Assembly: GCA_035236585.1 (NCBI GenBank)
Contig: CP141128.1
Span: 52,255,257-52,319,256 of the forward strand
Reading direction: 5' to 3'
DNA length: 64,000 nucleotides
DNA from: Warburgia ugandensis
Lineage: Eukaryota; Streptophyta; Magnoliopsida; Canellales; Canellaceae
This document shows positions 48,351 through 60,997 of this stretch, piece after piece (the first letter of the stretch is position 1; each line of letters opens with the position of its first letter). The position numbers and the translations under genes were made by a program. The notes beneath the pieces were generated by a model. It was not told where the DNA came from and did no database searches. It worked only from the letters and a program-made list of their open reading frames with translations.

Positions 48351-51034
48351 TATAATGCCCTGAGCAATTTACGCTATTTTTAACAAAAATTGGACATTCT
48401 ATGGGAAATAAACTATGTTAAATGTTTTACTTTATTTAAAATAGTAAAATAAGGAATTTGTGAGTAAACTTAGTACCATTAGATTCTACTTGAAAAATGG
48501 AATCCAACGCCTCAAAGAACGCCAAAAACAAAGTTCGTATGAAGAAGTTATGGTCGTTTAAAGATCAGGGGCAATTCTGTAATTTAAATAGAAAACGAAA
48601 AAATAAGATAGAAAACGCAGGGGGCCATTTTAATAACGGCACCCCATCGTCTTCTTCCTCTAGATTTCTCCAGAAACCTTAGTTTCCAAAGAAAACTGCC
48701 ACCGCCATAGCAAGGCTATAAAAAGCCCTATCTCCCCCTCTCCAAATCACGAGTTTTCCGGCCATTTTGGGACTGGGGTTTCCGGCAAAAATTGGAAACC
48801 CGTCTCAACCCAATTTTCCCTACTTTTTCCGACAACGGCCAGGCTCGAGTCAGGCCAACCATTCTCCCCATTCCCCTCTCTTCTCTTTTCCGATCTTGGC
48901 ATTGGGATTTTTCCCTTCATCGAGTTTTCCCGGTGGCATGGGGTTTTCAGAACAGGAACGGAGGTCTACCAGGCAGGAGGAGCGCCATCTCTGGCTGCCC
49001 AGGTAAGCTGTCCTTCCCTCTCTCTTAGGTTCTTCCCCTTTCATGCTAGATCTGTGTTGGATCTAGCATTTCCAGCCGATTTTCCAGCCGATCTTCCTAG
49101 CCGGAAAATGACCCAGCTGGTTTCATCCGACTCTGCACTAACAAGGCAACCCAGGGATGCCATGCTTCACCTGCGCCTGGGACTGGGTCCCTGGGACGGG
49201 TTCTAGGCATACGACAGTAACTACACTATCCCTAGTGCGGCCTTCAGGTGTGCGCGCGACATGGGTCACGGGTCCTGGCTCGACCAGGATGCACGGGGTG
49301 CCTTGGGAGCTGAGACACGCCATGCTACACCAAAGGTGCATCCGTGCGCGCGTCGCTTGAGCATGCATGTGCGAGTGCAAAACACAGTCCCTGGCATGGC
49401 CTTTGGGCGCTCATCCACGTTAGGCAGTCGCAGTTCAACTAGGATGCACAGGTGTCCTGGGAACTGGGAGACGCAGACCTAATGGGACTATAAAGTTAGG
49501 AATAGAGGAAAATTTACAGAGGTTAACTATTGAATAGTAGATCCATATCATAGGATCTAGCTTGACAATGAATTAGGCAAGGACCCATGGACCCTAAAAG
49601 GCAAATCTAGCGATCTAATTTCTAAGTAGATCTAAATTGATAAGGACTCCTTATATCCATTCATATCTAGGAGTTTATAAATGAGACCCAGGGACGGGTT
49701 GAGTGATGAAGGATGCGACTCCAAGAGACTTTGAGGTAGGTGCTCTATCACTACTAGACCTTTTAAAAGAGCCATGATTGTTTTGAGAATGCATGTTTTA
49801 AGTATAAGTATATGTCTTGTTTAGCATGACTTAATTTTATTCAGCATGCATATGATAAATACATTATGCATAGACATGCTTTGCAAATAATTGCATAAAT
49901 TGCATGATTTGTGGTTATTTAGTTTTGAAAAAATTGCATGTCCTTGAGGGTTACCAAAAGACGCTGGAGTGCCTAAAAGACGTTGGGTAGGCAATTGTGA
50001 GGGCCAGGTAGTTGTGAGGGACCCAAAGAGGACAGGTTTTGAAAAAGAGGTTTTTGGCTTATTTGATCGTATATGATTTGGGCTAATAAGCTCGTGGGCG
50101 CTATGCCAAGAGGTCTGGGGTGGCCTCCCAGCCTCTACCACTATTAGGTGGAACGGGTACCACGCCCAAAAAGGGCATGTCCCTGCTTCGACTGCATGTG
50201 GTACAGGGGGCTACCACTGGTGTCACGGCACTGGGTTGAAGTGTCATATGTCCCGTGGAGGCATATGACCCTGTGTCCCTAGGTACCCAGGGACCACACG
50301 GCGGTGAGGTCGTGGGCATAGTGGGCCATATGGTTTGAGGATTTACTTGCATTGCATATGGCATGACATGAGGTTGGTTGACCATACCAGATATCCATGA
50401 GTTGGATTCAGTGGAGAATCTTATGCATATCATTATGTTTATGATATATACATGATACTTTCAACTTGGATTATGCCATTCTTTCAGTCGCCGGTATTCC
50501 AATTCGACAATGGCTTTTAATATCGATATGGAACATGAGTGTTCAAACATGCACATGTTTTAAATAGCATATGATTTTAAACACAGCATGCATTGTAAAA
50601 CTAGTAGTGATAGACTCCTACTGAGTATAGTATATACTCACCCAATCCTTAACATTTTTCAGGATAGCTCCATTCATGAGTAGAATACGCCTCAGGAAAT
50701 GTTAGTGCTACGAGCAATAAAAATCAAAAGGAGACAATTATACATGTAAGTGAACACTCTACCCTTTGGACATGTATTTGTATTTATTTACAGTTGGGCT
50801 GTGAGCTATGACTGGATAGACCTGGGAAAACAATTATGATCTCTAAAGTTTTCAAAAACTACTTTGGTTATTGTGAAAGCAAATGACACTCGGGGTTTTC
50901 AAAATGAGTTTAAAACTAAAGATTTTCCACTGCATTGCATGGTTTTTATAAAATGATTTTCAAATAGGGATGAATCCCGCCTTAGGAATTAGATCTTGCA
51001 TTTAAAAATGCATGGGAAAACCCAGGTCGTCACA
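48351..51034 (+). mobile_element. Chromovirus-type solo LTR, copy C2
   Basis: 2684 bp with a perfect 5-bp target duplication CCTTC (48346-48350 and 51035-51039). It starts TATAATGCCC (decayed from TGTAATGCCC) and ends GGTCGTCACA. It is related to C1 and C3, most clearly over the block around 50100-50300 ('ggtggcctcccagcctctaccactat'). A TATA motif lies at 48717-48724 and a GC-rich island at about 49140-49480. No inner region, so it is a solo LTR. Confidence 0.85.
48717..48724 (+). promoter_or_regulatory. Putative TATA box in solo LTR C2
   Basis: GGCTATAAAAAGCCC followed by a C/T-rich stretch, 366 bp inside the LTR. This is the best-looking core promoter in the window. Confidence 0.55.
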
Positions 51035-52478
51035 CCTTCCCTTCTACATATCATCTCATCTCAACTATCCCTTCTTCCCTTCTCCTTTAGATTGTACCCT
51101 TCCATTCATAGGCCTTCCACTACTAAAAATCCATAAATAAGAGGTGAAGGACAATGAGATGGGGATCTCTTACCATCCCCTTAAATTGAAAGCTAAACCT
51201 AAGAGAAATAGAGAGAGACATTACCCTTGCGAATGCTCCCCCAAGATCAAGTTCAATCCATTGGAGAAGAGGAAAGGAAGTTCTTCCATCCCCACTTTCC
51301 TTTCTTTCTTTCTTTCTTCCATCATCTTCCTCTTCCATTCCATCCTTACATTCCATGTTTGTATTACATCTCCATGCCTCACCCTTCCTTCTTTACATGA
51401 CATTCCTTTGCTCTTAGACTTGCACACAATAGCACATCTCCATTCCATTCACCCTTACGCACCTTCACCATTTGCATACATATTCCATCTATCATCTCCA
51501 TCCTTACACATTACATGCATCGGCCATTCCATCGTAGAACACATAGCACAACATCTCATTCCCATCCACATGCCTCCACCCACATCAGCTCTTACCTACA
51601 AACTATGCTTTCCTTCCACTCACCTCCATTTTTCACCTTTGATTCACAACCACCCATCTTCCCATCACCTCTCTACTTCTTCCTTCCACCACCTTGGATT
51701 ACACACACTCACTCGATCTACCATTCCACTATGCACCTTCCATCCGAAGTTGAGAGCAATATTCTCTTTATACACTCTCACATGCATCCATCACCTCCCT
51801 CATCTTTCTAACCTTCTATCTTTTCTACTTTTGGGGGGATTAGGAAATAAAAGGTAAGAAAATGAAGCCTTGTGGCCTTCTATGGAAGCAAGGATTCCTA
51901 AATCCTAAAGTATGGTTGAGAGTTTCATTGGGTTTGTGACATGTTGGGTTAAGGAGAAGGGAAAAGAAAGGTTGTAGCTTCAGCATACATTGGGTTGAAG
52001 AGAAGTGTATATGTACTTGTTGAGTGACACAACCAAGTAAGCCGTAAAGTAGAATTCAAGCCCAGAAAAGAAGAAGAAGACATGTAAAAAGCCTTGCTAG
52101 GTGACACAATCAAGAACTCCTATAGCAGATACTTCAAGAAAGCTTCTTATTTGCTTTGTTGGTTTACTTTCCTTTCTTTATTGTAATCCTTGTAATTTAA
52201 TTTTCATTAATGAAAGAGTTGTTTTTCTTTCCTTAGTTTAGCTCTTTACTTGCTTGTTTTATTTACTTAGATAGTTTCCTTACTTGTTTTGATTTAGTTT
52301 AATTGCTTAGTTTAGTTGTGTTAGTTTAGTGTTCTTCCCTTTCTTTCGAAGTTGTCTAGATTAGAGTAAAAGTAACTTAAGTTTTAATTAACTCCCCTTA
52401 TTGGAAGAGTCCTCATGGGATCAACCCGTATTTGTTAAGTCTATACTCAAATAGAGCCATGCACTTGTGGTAAATTAT

Positions 52479-55400
52479 TAAAGCTCATCAATGCTCCTAA
52501 AAAAAAAAAAGAAAAGAGTGAGTCTTGTTGGGATTTAGTTTGCTTTATCTTGGAAAATTTGCTACACTTTATTTTAGGCCTTTTGCATGAATTGGATGCA
52601 TGAATCTTATGTGGTCTTGACATACTATTAAAACTGAGTTCTGCTCATAATACACTGGCAATGCTTATGGTGCACAGTGCATCGATAGTGGCTATGTCTC
52701 ACTAGATGCAGCGCATAGTTTACATGGTAGTACACAAGGTACATAGGGCAGTGTCCATAGTACACATGGAAGTGTAATTATGTCCTAAGCAGTTTGTACA
52801 CCAGTGCACATGGCACAAGTGAATGTGTTTTGTACGAACAAATATGTGGAATGTACATTGATAACATGCACAAGGCATATATGTGGGTGTGCCTTATATT
52901 TTTGAGATGATTATAAATCTGTAAAATTTCATATGCTCATGATTTTTAAGAAATATAGTTCTGAAAGATGCATTATCTTTGTTACTTTTCTCTTGGTTTA
53001 TGAACTCATGAAAAAGTTCATGGAAATGTTATATTGATTTTATGACTCTTTTTATACTATTAGCAAGACATGTGAGTACATATGTACTATTGATTTAATA
53101 AATTGAATGCTTTTTAGCATTAACAATTTGATTTGATTGAGACATCAAATTTTGACCCTAAAGGTTGTATATGATTTTGAGCCTGCAATGAAGGCAATAT
53201 CTAACTCCTATAAGTGTGTGTTTTTGAACACGCACTATAGTGCAAATGGGATTACTGAAAAATTTGGCAACTTATTATAGTGAAGCCTAGCCTTGGGGAA
53301 AAATTAGGGGACTTATTATAGGTGAGCCCAGCCTTGGGGTGAAACATGAAACTCCTATGGTTGCTACACTAGGGAAATCAATTGGTTGTTGGCTTTTGAA
53401 TGAGATACCTTCCTAAGATAGTAATGACTAATGAGAGTATTTGTATAATTAGAAGAATGCTCTTGTACTAATTTGATAGCTCCATAAGAACCAATGTAGA
53501 TCATGTGGTATCCATAGTGGAGCGTAATTGAGACATTGGTTTTGGTACGTGAATAGTAAATCACACTATTTTGTTTAGACATGGGCTGACATGTTGGTCA
53601 TTCTCAAGAATACCAACCTTTGCCTGTGGTAGCATTTTTCCACTCAACAACTAATTTTTGACTAACTAATCAATTGATTTGATATGATTAATTCAGATGT
53701 TTTATACATCTTTCGATTTGATTGCACATTTCTAGTTTGATTTAAAAACACAAATTTGATATCTACTGATTGATGGAATGCAACAATTTTACTCATGCAT
53801 GAAAATGGTTTTCACAATTTTTAACTAGTGTTGAGACTTCCTTTAAGGTAGTTATACTCACTAAAGCAGCCCTATAGGTAAAACACAAAAGAACTGATCT
53901 AGCTTCACACGTAAGGAATTTTTGAGGAAGTAAATGTAGAAGTATGAAGAACTCTTTAGGCTTAGTTTTCTTGTAGTTATCAATTACTATTGATGGATAT
54001 GTAATTGAACATTAAACATTCTTTTTACATATGAAATATGGATTGGATTAGTTTGTTTGTTGTTTTTTATCATGTGTTTACTTTACATGTATGTGGAGAT
54101 TCAAATTTGATGCTGGGCATGAAGATGTAGTTTAGATAACTAGTATAACATTTTGTAAATGTTTTAACAAAAAGGAAATTTTTCACATAGATCCTAAATA
54201 TTTCTAAATGAATTTTAGAAAAAATATTTCTAAAATCTTGGGTCCTCGTAGAATCTTTTATGGATTAGATTTAGTAAAGTGTGCTATTTTATTCCAATTT
54301 TTTTAAGCACATGATCCTTCAATATCTTTATCTCAACTGCTTGAATGGAAGTGATGCAAAGTTTTCTTTCATTATTGATTTCTTAATTTTATTAACTTAT
54401 TTTCCATGAATTAATATCCAACATTGAGTGGTTTTAATCTATTGAAATTGTACTTTTGGAGTCATGGGATGCGCACATGAAACTTTTCCAAATTTGATCA
54501 TTTTGAAATAACAAAAGTGTCCATGATTTGGAGGATTTTCAATAGGTTTGTCTTAATGATATGAGGCACGAATTGTTTTTGTTCGATGAAAATTTCATAA
54601 TTCATGAATGTATGTAGCATGCACATGTGAATAATTGTAAGGCCTAGATTCAAAAATGTTTGTTTCAAATATTTGGTTTGTCAATGATGCATCTATTCTT
54701 TCCAATGTTGCATAAGTCATTCTTAGACTTTTTTCCATAAGATCTTCAAGCTGAGCTATAAAGTGTTTGGACACATTTTCATATTCAATTTTGCAACATT
54801 TTCTCATGTCTTTTGAATGGGAAACATTATATTTTCTTGCAAAATAGCACACATAGTATTTTAGTGGTGCATATGATGCATTGTTTTGCTAAAGATCTAG
54901 GCTCATGGTTGTGTGTTTGATGCTTCATGTGATATGTGTTAAGTGGTGCAATTGGCACACATGGATTGCCCAAGATGGTGCACGTGTGGACAATGCAATT
55001 GATAGTGCATGAGGGGGTGTGCATTCTCTACTTATGACACGCATGAATCTGTGATGTTTTATGAGCTCATAATCTTCTATTCTTTAAGAAATGCAATCTT
55101 GAGAAGAAGTTTCATCTTACTTGCTTCCTCTTAGTCTGTGAATGCATTCTCACAATGAAAACATCCATGGAAATAGCTTGAATTTTTAAGTAATCTTATC
55201 TGGATTCTTCTTTTTGAAATGTGCATTTCATTGATATTTGTCCTGTTTAATCTTGAGATTTCTATTGGATTGTTGTCAAGAGAAATAAATGCTCATTCAT
55301 GATTAATTTGGAATATTTAATGCTTTTAGCATTTCTGCATTTGATTTGTTCAAATCAAATTTTAACCTTAAAGGGGTGTGCTTCTCACAATGTACTAAAG

Positions 55401-55962
55401 GTGTGAATGGAATTGATTTATTGCTGTGTGACTTACGATAGTTGCTATTAGAGGCAACATGTATGACCTTGATGGTTCCTATGCTAGGAGGACTAGTTTG
55501 GCCCTTGGCCTTTGAAATTGATATTTGCTTGAAAAAGATTGACTAGCAAGAGTATTATATCAAGAGAAGACTATTAATACTACTGATTTGGTGGCCCCAT
55601 GAGAAACAATATAGATCATGTGGTAACCATAGTTGAGCATAGTTGGGACATTGGTTTAGCTACATGCATAGCTAACCAAACTATTATTTGGACATGGACT
55701 AACATGTTGGTCATTCTTAAGAACATGGACCATTTTCCTTAAAGCCTATGGTAGGATATTGCTACCTAGTGATTGATATGAAATGCTTTGACATAAATGT
55801 TTAGTACATCTTCTAGTTTATTGAATAGTTCGAGCTTTATTAAGAGATTACAAATTTTGATATTGACTATCCCATTAGATGCATCTATTTTATTCCACAT
55901 ATGCATATAATTTGCACAATTTTTTACTAGTCTTGAGATTAATTTCTGACTCAGTAGTTGCA
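52479..55962. repeat. ~2.1-kb divergent tandem duplication downstream of unit D
   Basis: Copy 1 (about 52550-54640) and copy 2 (about 54640-55962, cut by a family A insertion) share blocks in the same order: TGCAC-rich stretch (52660-52880; 54840-55020), 'taaag.ttgtat/aaaggggtgt' (53160; 55370), 'gtagatcatgtggta' (53495; 55610) and 'acatgttggtcattct' (53590; 55703). Offset is about 2113 bp. Divergence is high. No coding region was recognised. It could be the inner region of unit D or an old satellite-like duplication. Confidence 0.6.
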
Positions 55963-57990
55963 TGATGAGTGCCTAATTTTGCATAAAAAGCAATCAATTA
56001 GTTACCCATGTAAATTAGAGTTTTTAGACCAAAACTTGTAGCACATGCATTTTTGACCTAATAACTCAAAATTTTAATATTTTGTAGGTTCAAATGATAA
56101 TCCCAGGTAAGTAGGTGATTAAAATTATTTTTAGGAATTAACTAAAAAAATTTCTCTTTTGTAGGAAGAAAGATGATGATCCCATGGCCATGATCAATTG
56201 AGATGAAAATTGAATATCAAGATCAAAAGATTCAGTCAAAGCCTCAAAATTATCAATCCAACATGAGATCAAAGGCAAGATCATCTTATGAACTAGTAAT
56301 CATCCAACCAATCTCCACTTCTTAAAACAACTCAGCCAATCAATTTTCCCCATGTCACCCCACTTTCCTTCTAGAAAAAACAACATTTATATCCTTTTCA
56401 AAATTAGAAACTAGCCAACCCATGCTTTTTACCTCTCTCTTATGTCATGTTTATGACATCATCTTGCTAATTTATTTTTCACCTAACCTTCCTCATTCAA
56501 TGCCCTAACCCTAGGGCCACTTTTCTTATGTTTTCATCCCATCCTAAGTTAGGAAACCACTCATCTCTCTTTATTATTTACTCTTCAATTCAGTTTAGTA
56601 ACTTAGTTATTTTACTTTACTTCCGTTACTTTGAAATTTCATTGTTTTGCTCCTTAGAATTCATGAAAATTCTAGCCCTTAGCTCTTTTTTCTTCACTCC
56701 ATTCCATAAGTTTTTATTTGTTATTCAATCATTATTCAACTTAGTTATTCTCTGTTAGTGACAACCAAGAGAAGAGCTAGCTTAAATCCTTCATTTCTCC
56801 ACTTGAAATGCGTGATTTTTCCCTTAGTTTTAGGTGTTTTTCCTTTAGCTTGTTCACCCATTTAGCCTTTGTTTCTCTTAAATTCCTTTCTAAGTTTTCT
56901 TTGAATTTCAGTATACTTTTATTTGTAAGCTTTAGATTAGAATTTTTTTATTTTTTAGATAGGATTCCATGCTTTAGAAAAATGCACAATTTTCATATTT
57001 TCCAGGCAGTATTATACTCATAATTTTGATGTAAATTGGATATGATTCAATAAAGTTTTGTGGTAATTATTCTTATGAAATTCTTCTTTCATCAATGTAC
57101 TTTGGATATGGGTTGTTTCCTTGAATAAAATTTATGGTTTCAATAGCTTTCTAATGCAAGATTTATTGACTATTTTTAAGTACCCAAATCTAGAAATTGG
57201 TTTTTTCTTAACTTTGTGCTTTAATTCCAGCTATCAAAACATCTTATTTTCCTAAATCCTTAGATACCCATTTAGATTTTTATGGTATTTATTATATCCC
57301 ATAGTTAGTTTGCATAGTAACTACAATAAATTTACCATCTTAAGGGCTCTAAAATCACACGCACAGTCAAAAAACCATGTGCATGGTTATAAGTCCCATT
57401 CTCCTTTGAACTTTGGTTAATTCAGTTGTTGGATCTTGTATTAAAGTAGTTGAATTAGTTATTTTTATATTTTTTTATATTTAGAAAGTTTCCTTTTTGA
57501 ATTTTGGAGGGTTCTATTTTTGGTAAGTTTTAGTTTAGGAAAGTTCTAAATGAAGAAATTTTTTTTAGGTAGTTTCCTTAAGTTTAGTTTCCTAATTTGA
57601 ATCTCTCTGATTCTTTGTAGTTTCTTTATTTGTTATTGTTAATTAGTTAAGTCTCCATTTCCAATTGCTTAGTTGAAGTTTTAGTAAATTTCCCTTACTT
57701 TTAATTCTGGATTAGGAAAGTTTCCCATTTAGCATGTTTGTTGTTTTTACTTAATTTTCATTTCTTATTTTTGCTTAGTTTCCCATTCTTGTTTTTGCTT
57801 AGTTTTATAGTTCATATTTTAATTTTCATTCTTACTTTAGGACAAAAATCACTTAAATTTTGGCTAGGTTAGATAGTTTAAAGGAGGACCACTAGCATCA
57901 CAATAATTAACTCCTTGTGGGATCGACCTCACTAGCATGCTGTATTGCAATTGATTCATGCACTCTCGAGTTTATTTTAAAAAAACAACA
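55963..57990 (+). mobile_element. Family A 5' LTR of copy A3
   Basis: 2028 bp, from TGATGAGTGCCTAATTTTGC to ...AAAACAACA. The first 80 bp match the 3' LTR start at 62631. The tail 'ccttgtgggatcgacctcac' is the least decayed version of the group's LTR tail in this window. CT/T-rich middle, short open frames only. Confidence 0.75.
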
Positions 57991-57996
57991 AGTTTT

Positions 57997-58014
57997 TGAC
58001 ACTGTTGCTGGGGA
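57997..58014 (+). other. Primer binding site of copy A3 (tRNA-Asp type)
   Basis: TGACACTGTTGCTGGGGA, differing from TGGCGCCGTTGCCGGGGA at four places, all G-to-A or C-to-T. It lies six bases after the LTR end and is followed by 'gttgcaacaa', as in related elements. It is the best-kept primer site in the window. Confidence 0.75.
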
Positions 58015-58263
58015 GTTGCAACAATATGTGTAGTGTTTCATACTTTAGATTATTTTCCTCTAGTTTAGGTTTAGGATGCATTAGATTAGGATTTTTGAAT
58101 TGGTTACTATTTTCCTCATATTGGCCATTTTTTATTTTATTTTGTGCCATAGTTCATCATCTTAGATTAGGTTTTATTACTTTCCTAAATTAGGATTGAG
58201 TGAAACTTGTAGTGAGGCCCATTGTAAGTTGTAATTTCTTTATTATTTAATTTTAAATGGGCT

Positions 58264-58340
58264 GTAAAAATACAAGGCAAGTGTGGGGTATGGTGACCCA
58301 CACTTGATCATCATTGGACCCCTCACTGTGAGTATCTCTC
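58264..58340 (+). promoter_or_regulatory. Conserved leader block of family A, with possible splice donor
   Basis: 'acaaggcaagtgtggggtat' and, after ~45 bp, CCTCACTGTGAGTATCTCTC (GTGAGT at 58328-58333). It is shared with family B (33604-33685) and copy A2 (minus 24255-24335). See finding on the leader. Confidence 0.45.
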
Positions 58341-59159
58341 ACTCAATTTTTAGGCTAATTTTTAGTTAGTATAATTTGCATTTGAATGTTAGTATAATCC
58401 ATATAGATTAGGACCATCTATTGATTATTGTTGCATCTTTACTTGGGATTGTTACATTAGAGAGCCTATCTAACCTTGGTTGGATAGCATATATATTGCA
58501 TTAGTTTGCTTTTATTTCACAGTCCATATTTATACCTTTATGGTGGAATGGAATTAATGATAGTAAGGGCCCCACAAGAACTGATATAAGATAAGGACTA
58601 TATTTCATTACCAACTCCTTGGTCTGCCTAAGAATCAATCAACATCCTTATATGCCATGATCCCTACCCCTTGAATTTAAATTTAAAATCAAGTATGAAG
58701 AGACTTAGGGTATCGAGCTCGTAGGACCCTTTAGGAAGGACGTGATCTATTGTCCCTCCAATGGCTTCTAGGCACTATGGTTATAATGTGTGTCTTCAAA
58801 TCCAAGTGATTTTCTCATGCCTTCTATTGACATTAGTTTAGATCTAAATACCTCTTAGCACGAGGATTGTATTAACCACTTTTGAGCAGAACCTAACTGG
58901 TAAGCAGTAGTCAAATCTCAACAAAAGGAGCTATCTAGATTTAGGTCCAAGAAGCTACCACCTATGTACTAAGAAAAAATAATCAAGGCATTGCTTGATT
59001 AGTTGATACTTGGATTTGATGGTGAATCTTACAGCATACGACTAGCATTTAGGTTTAATATAGTGAGGTTTTTTCGACTCATATTTAGTTAAAAAGAAAA
59101 AAAAAAACAACAACATTATATATAACAATTTGTTTTATTGTATACAAAGTTAAGAACAT

Positions 59160-60841
59160 GAGTCTATTAAGAAGGGGATAGATTTCATAGATACATCGAT
59201 GGATAGGCTAGATATTACGAAAAGTCAATTGCTTAGAATAATAGCTTCTAGGCAAGCTATACCACAACCTCAATACCATAATAATTATAACTATTCTAAG
59301 CATCCCCATTCCACTCATTCATGGCCAATAAGCTCCACATATAATAGCTATTATCAGGAGTCAGTAGATGCACCTAATGCATTTACACACCCTAGCAATT
59401 ATTATCCTGAGGCAAATTACCAAGATTACAATGGATGAGCTAGGCATCACAAACAACCTTTGGTCTCAGGATAACAAAAATTAGGAAGAACCACAATGGT
59501 CCCACCCTGTTCAACACTACCATGATTATCAAGAATATCAAGGTCAACCATCATGGGTTCAAAATGCTTAACCTCGTTTCAATACCCCAATACCACAACA
59601 ATACTAACCGGATGAGTTGTTTCCTTTACAGCATGAAGGACAACTATTAGAAGAGAATATGGAACAATTTTATGAGAAAATGGAACAAACCATGGCTGCC
59701 TTTGAAAATGAGAACGAGAAAATGAGACTAGAATGGGAGGAATGGGAGGAAAAAATGATACCAATAAGAGAAAATAGTAATAGAAACATTACTGAAATTA
59801 TAAAAAGGACTAATAAAATGAAACAAATTGGGAATAATGAAGAGACATTTATTACTGATAATAGGATGGAAATTTCTTATAAACCACAAAGTCTATAATC
59901 ATCCTTAGAAACTTCCATCTCATTTCTACTCAGGCCATGTCCTACTCCTTGTTATGATTATAATGAAGAGACTTCCATTCATGAAGAAAATGAAGCTATA
60001 GAAACATCCAACCCATATCCTCTTGAATTGTGTCCTACTAATTTTTATGAATTTGATCAAGACACATCCATTGAGGAGGTGAACAAAATGTTGGATACTG
60101 TTCCTTTAATGGACACTTCTCAATGGCAAGCTAGAGTAGATCCCCCTATAGAGCCTGAAATTCATATTGAACCTTGCAATGTAAAAGATGTAATTGAATG
60201 GGACTTACCAACCTTATTTGAACAATCACAAGATAGTCAAGTACACTCATTTGACATGTTACCTATGGTCATAAAATAGGGAAAAAAGAGGTAGTTGATG
60301 GACATAAACCTACCATAAGGTACACATTGGAAGAGAATAAGGGTTTAAGCCAAACCATGTCCACGCCTCTACTAATACAAGAACAACCTTTTTGGTAAGG
60401 GAAGAGTTAGCTAAGAGTCAGCTTATACCCTTAGTTCAGGACAATGTAAGGGAAACAAAGGAAAAAAATAAACTGAATAGAATGGTCAATGTTATCCCTC
60501 AATTTGGTTAAGACAAGGACCAATCATGTCCAAATGGTCCAAGAAAATTCATGGTAGCACACGAAGTCATTATGTTATCACCACCTTATAATACAAGGTG
60601 GAGGGATTATATTGACTATCATGAAATACTCAAGATGGGAGATCATCAATATGATTCCCTACAACTCAAAATCATGGTGGTCTACTATGTCATAATGATA
60701 CAACCACCTAAAATTTTGAGGTGGAGGCAATATATAGACTACAACGAGGTTCTGATGTGGCATGAAAAAACTTGTCATTTCATTCTTAAGATTAGGATTA
60801 GGATTAGGAAAATTAGTTTCATTGGTTCAATCAACATTTAG
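59160..60841 (+). pseudogene. Family A coding remnant, copy A3 (uncharacterised protein)
   Basis: Open pieces are 59199-59438, 59617-59898, 60028-60279 and 60551-60841. In order: MDRLDITKSQLLRIIASRQA; QYHNNY...YYQESVDAPNAF and NYQDYNG (a gag-tail-like block); a charged, helix-prone block (LLEENMEQFYEKMEQTM...EWEEWEEKM); an acidic block starting CPTNFYEFDQDTSIEEVN and including LMDTSQWQARVDPP and TLFEQSQDS; and two ~38-aa repeats with VIM(L/I)xPP...RWRxYIDYxE(I/V)L. All five blocks recur in copy A2, so this was once a translated protein. No catalytic domain seen. Stops and frame changes separate the pieces. It might be a structural or gag-like accessory protein (inference). Confidence 0.55.
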
Positions 60842-60960
60842 GTGGCCATGTCTGGCTAAAGACGTTAAGCTTAACACTTACTGGGAGGTAACCTAGGAAA
60901 TTTTATAGAAAGTCTCATTAGACTGCATTACCCATTCATCAATTAGGCATCCTATATTTC

Positions 60961-60997
60961 AAAACATTGAGGACAATGTTTCGTTCAGGTTGGGGAT
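60961..60997 (+). other. Post-coding box of family A copy A3
   Basis: ACATTGAGGACAATGTTTCG followed by TCAGGTTGGGGATG; counterpart of 36939-36980 in family B. It lies about 1.6 kb before the true polypurine tract at 62618-62630. Confidence 0.6.

Larger units (their letters stand above)
47308..52478 (+). mobile_element. Unit D: old LTR of the same broad group, interrupted by a solo LTR
   Basis: The right end carries the group's LTR tail: 'tcctcatgggatcaacccgt', 'gccatgcacttgtgg', then a decayed primer-site-like stretch at 52484-52505. CT-rich tracts at 48100-48345 and 51035-51830 correspond in position and style to those of family B LTRs. Its left end was not found and may lie left of RTE copy 3. 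The 237-codon frame at 51144-51857 sits in the CT tract and is not supported as a gene. Confidence 0.45.

Noticed and set aside
48767..49482. Several overlapping 67-110 codon frames in a GC-rich stretch, possible host exon
   Set aside because: They lie within solo LTR C2, bounded by its target duplication; no domain or splice logic.
51144..51857. 237-codon open frame, His/Ser/Pro-rich
   Set aside because: It falls in a CT-rich LTR-like tract with overlapping frames in several phases; no domain and no conserved partner.
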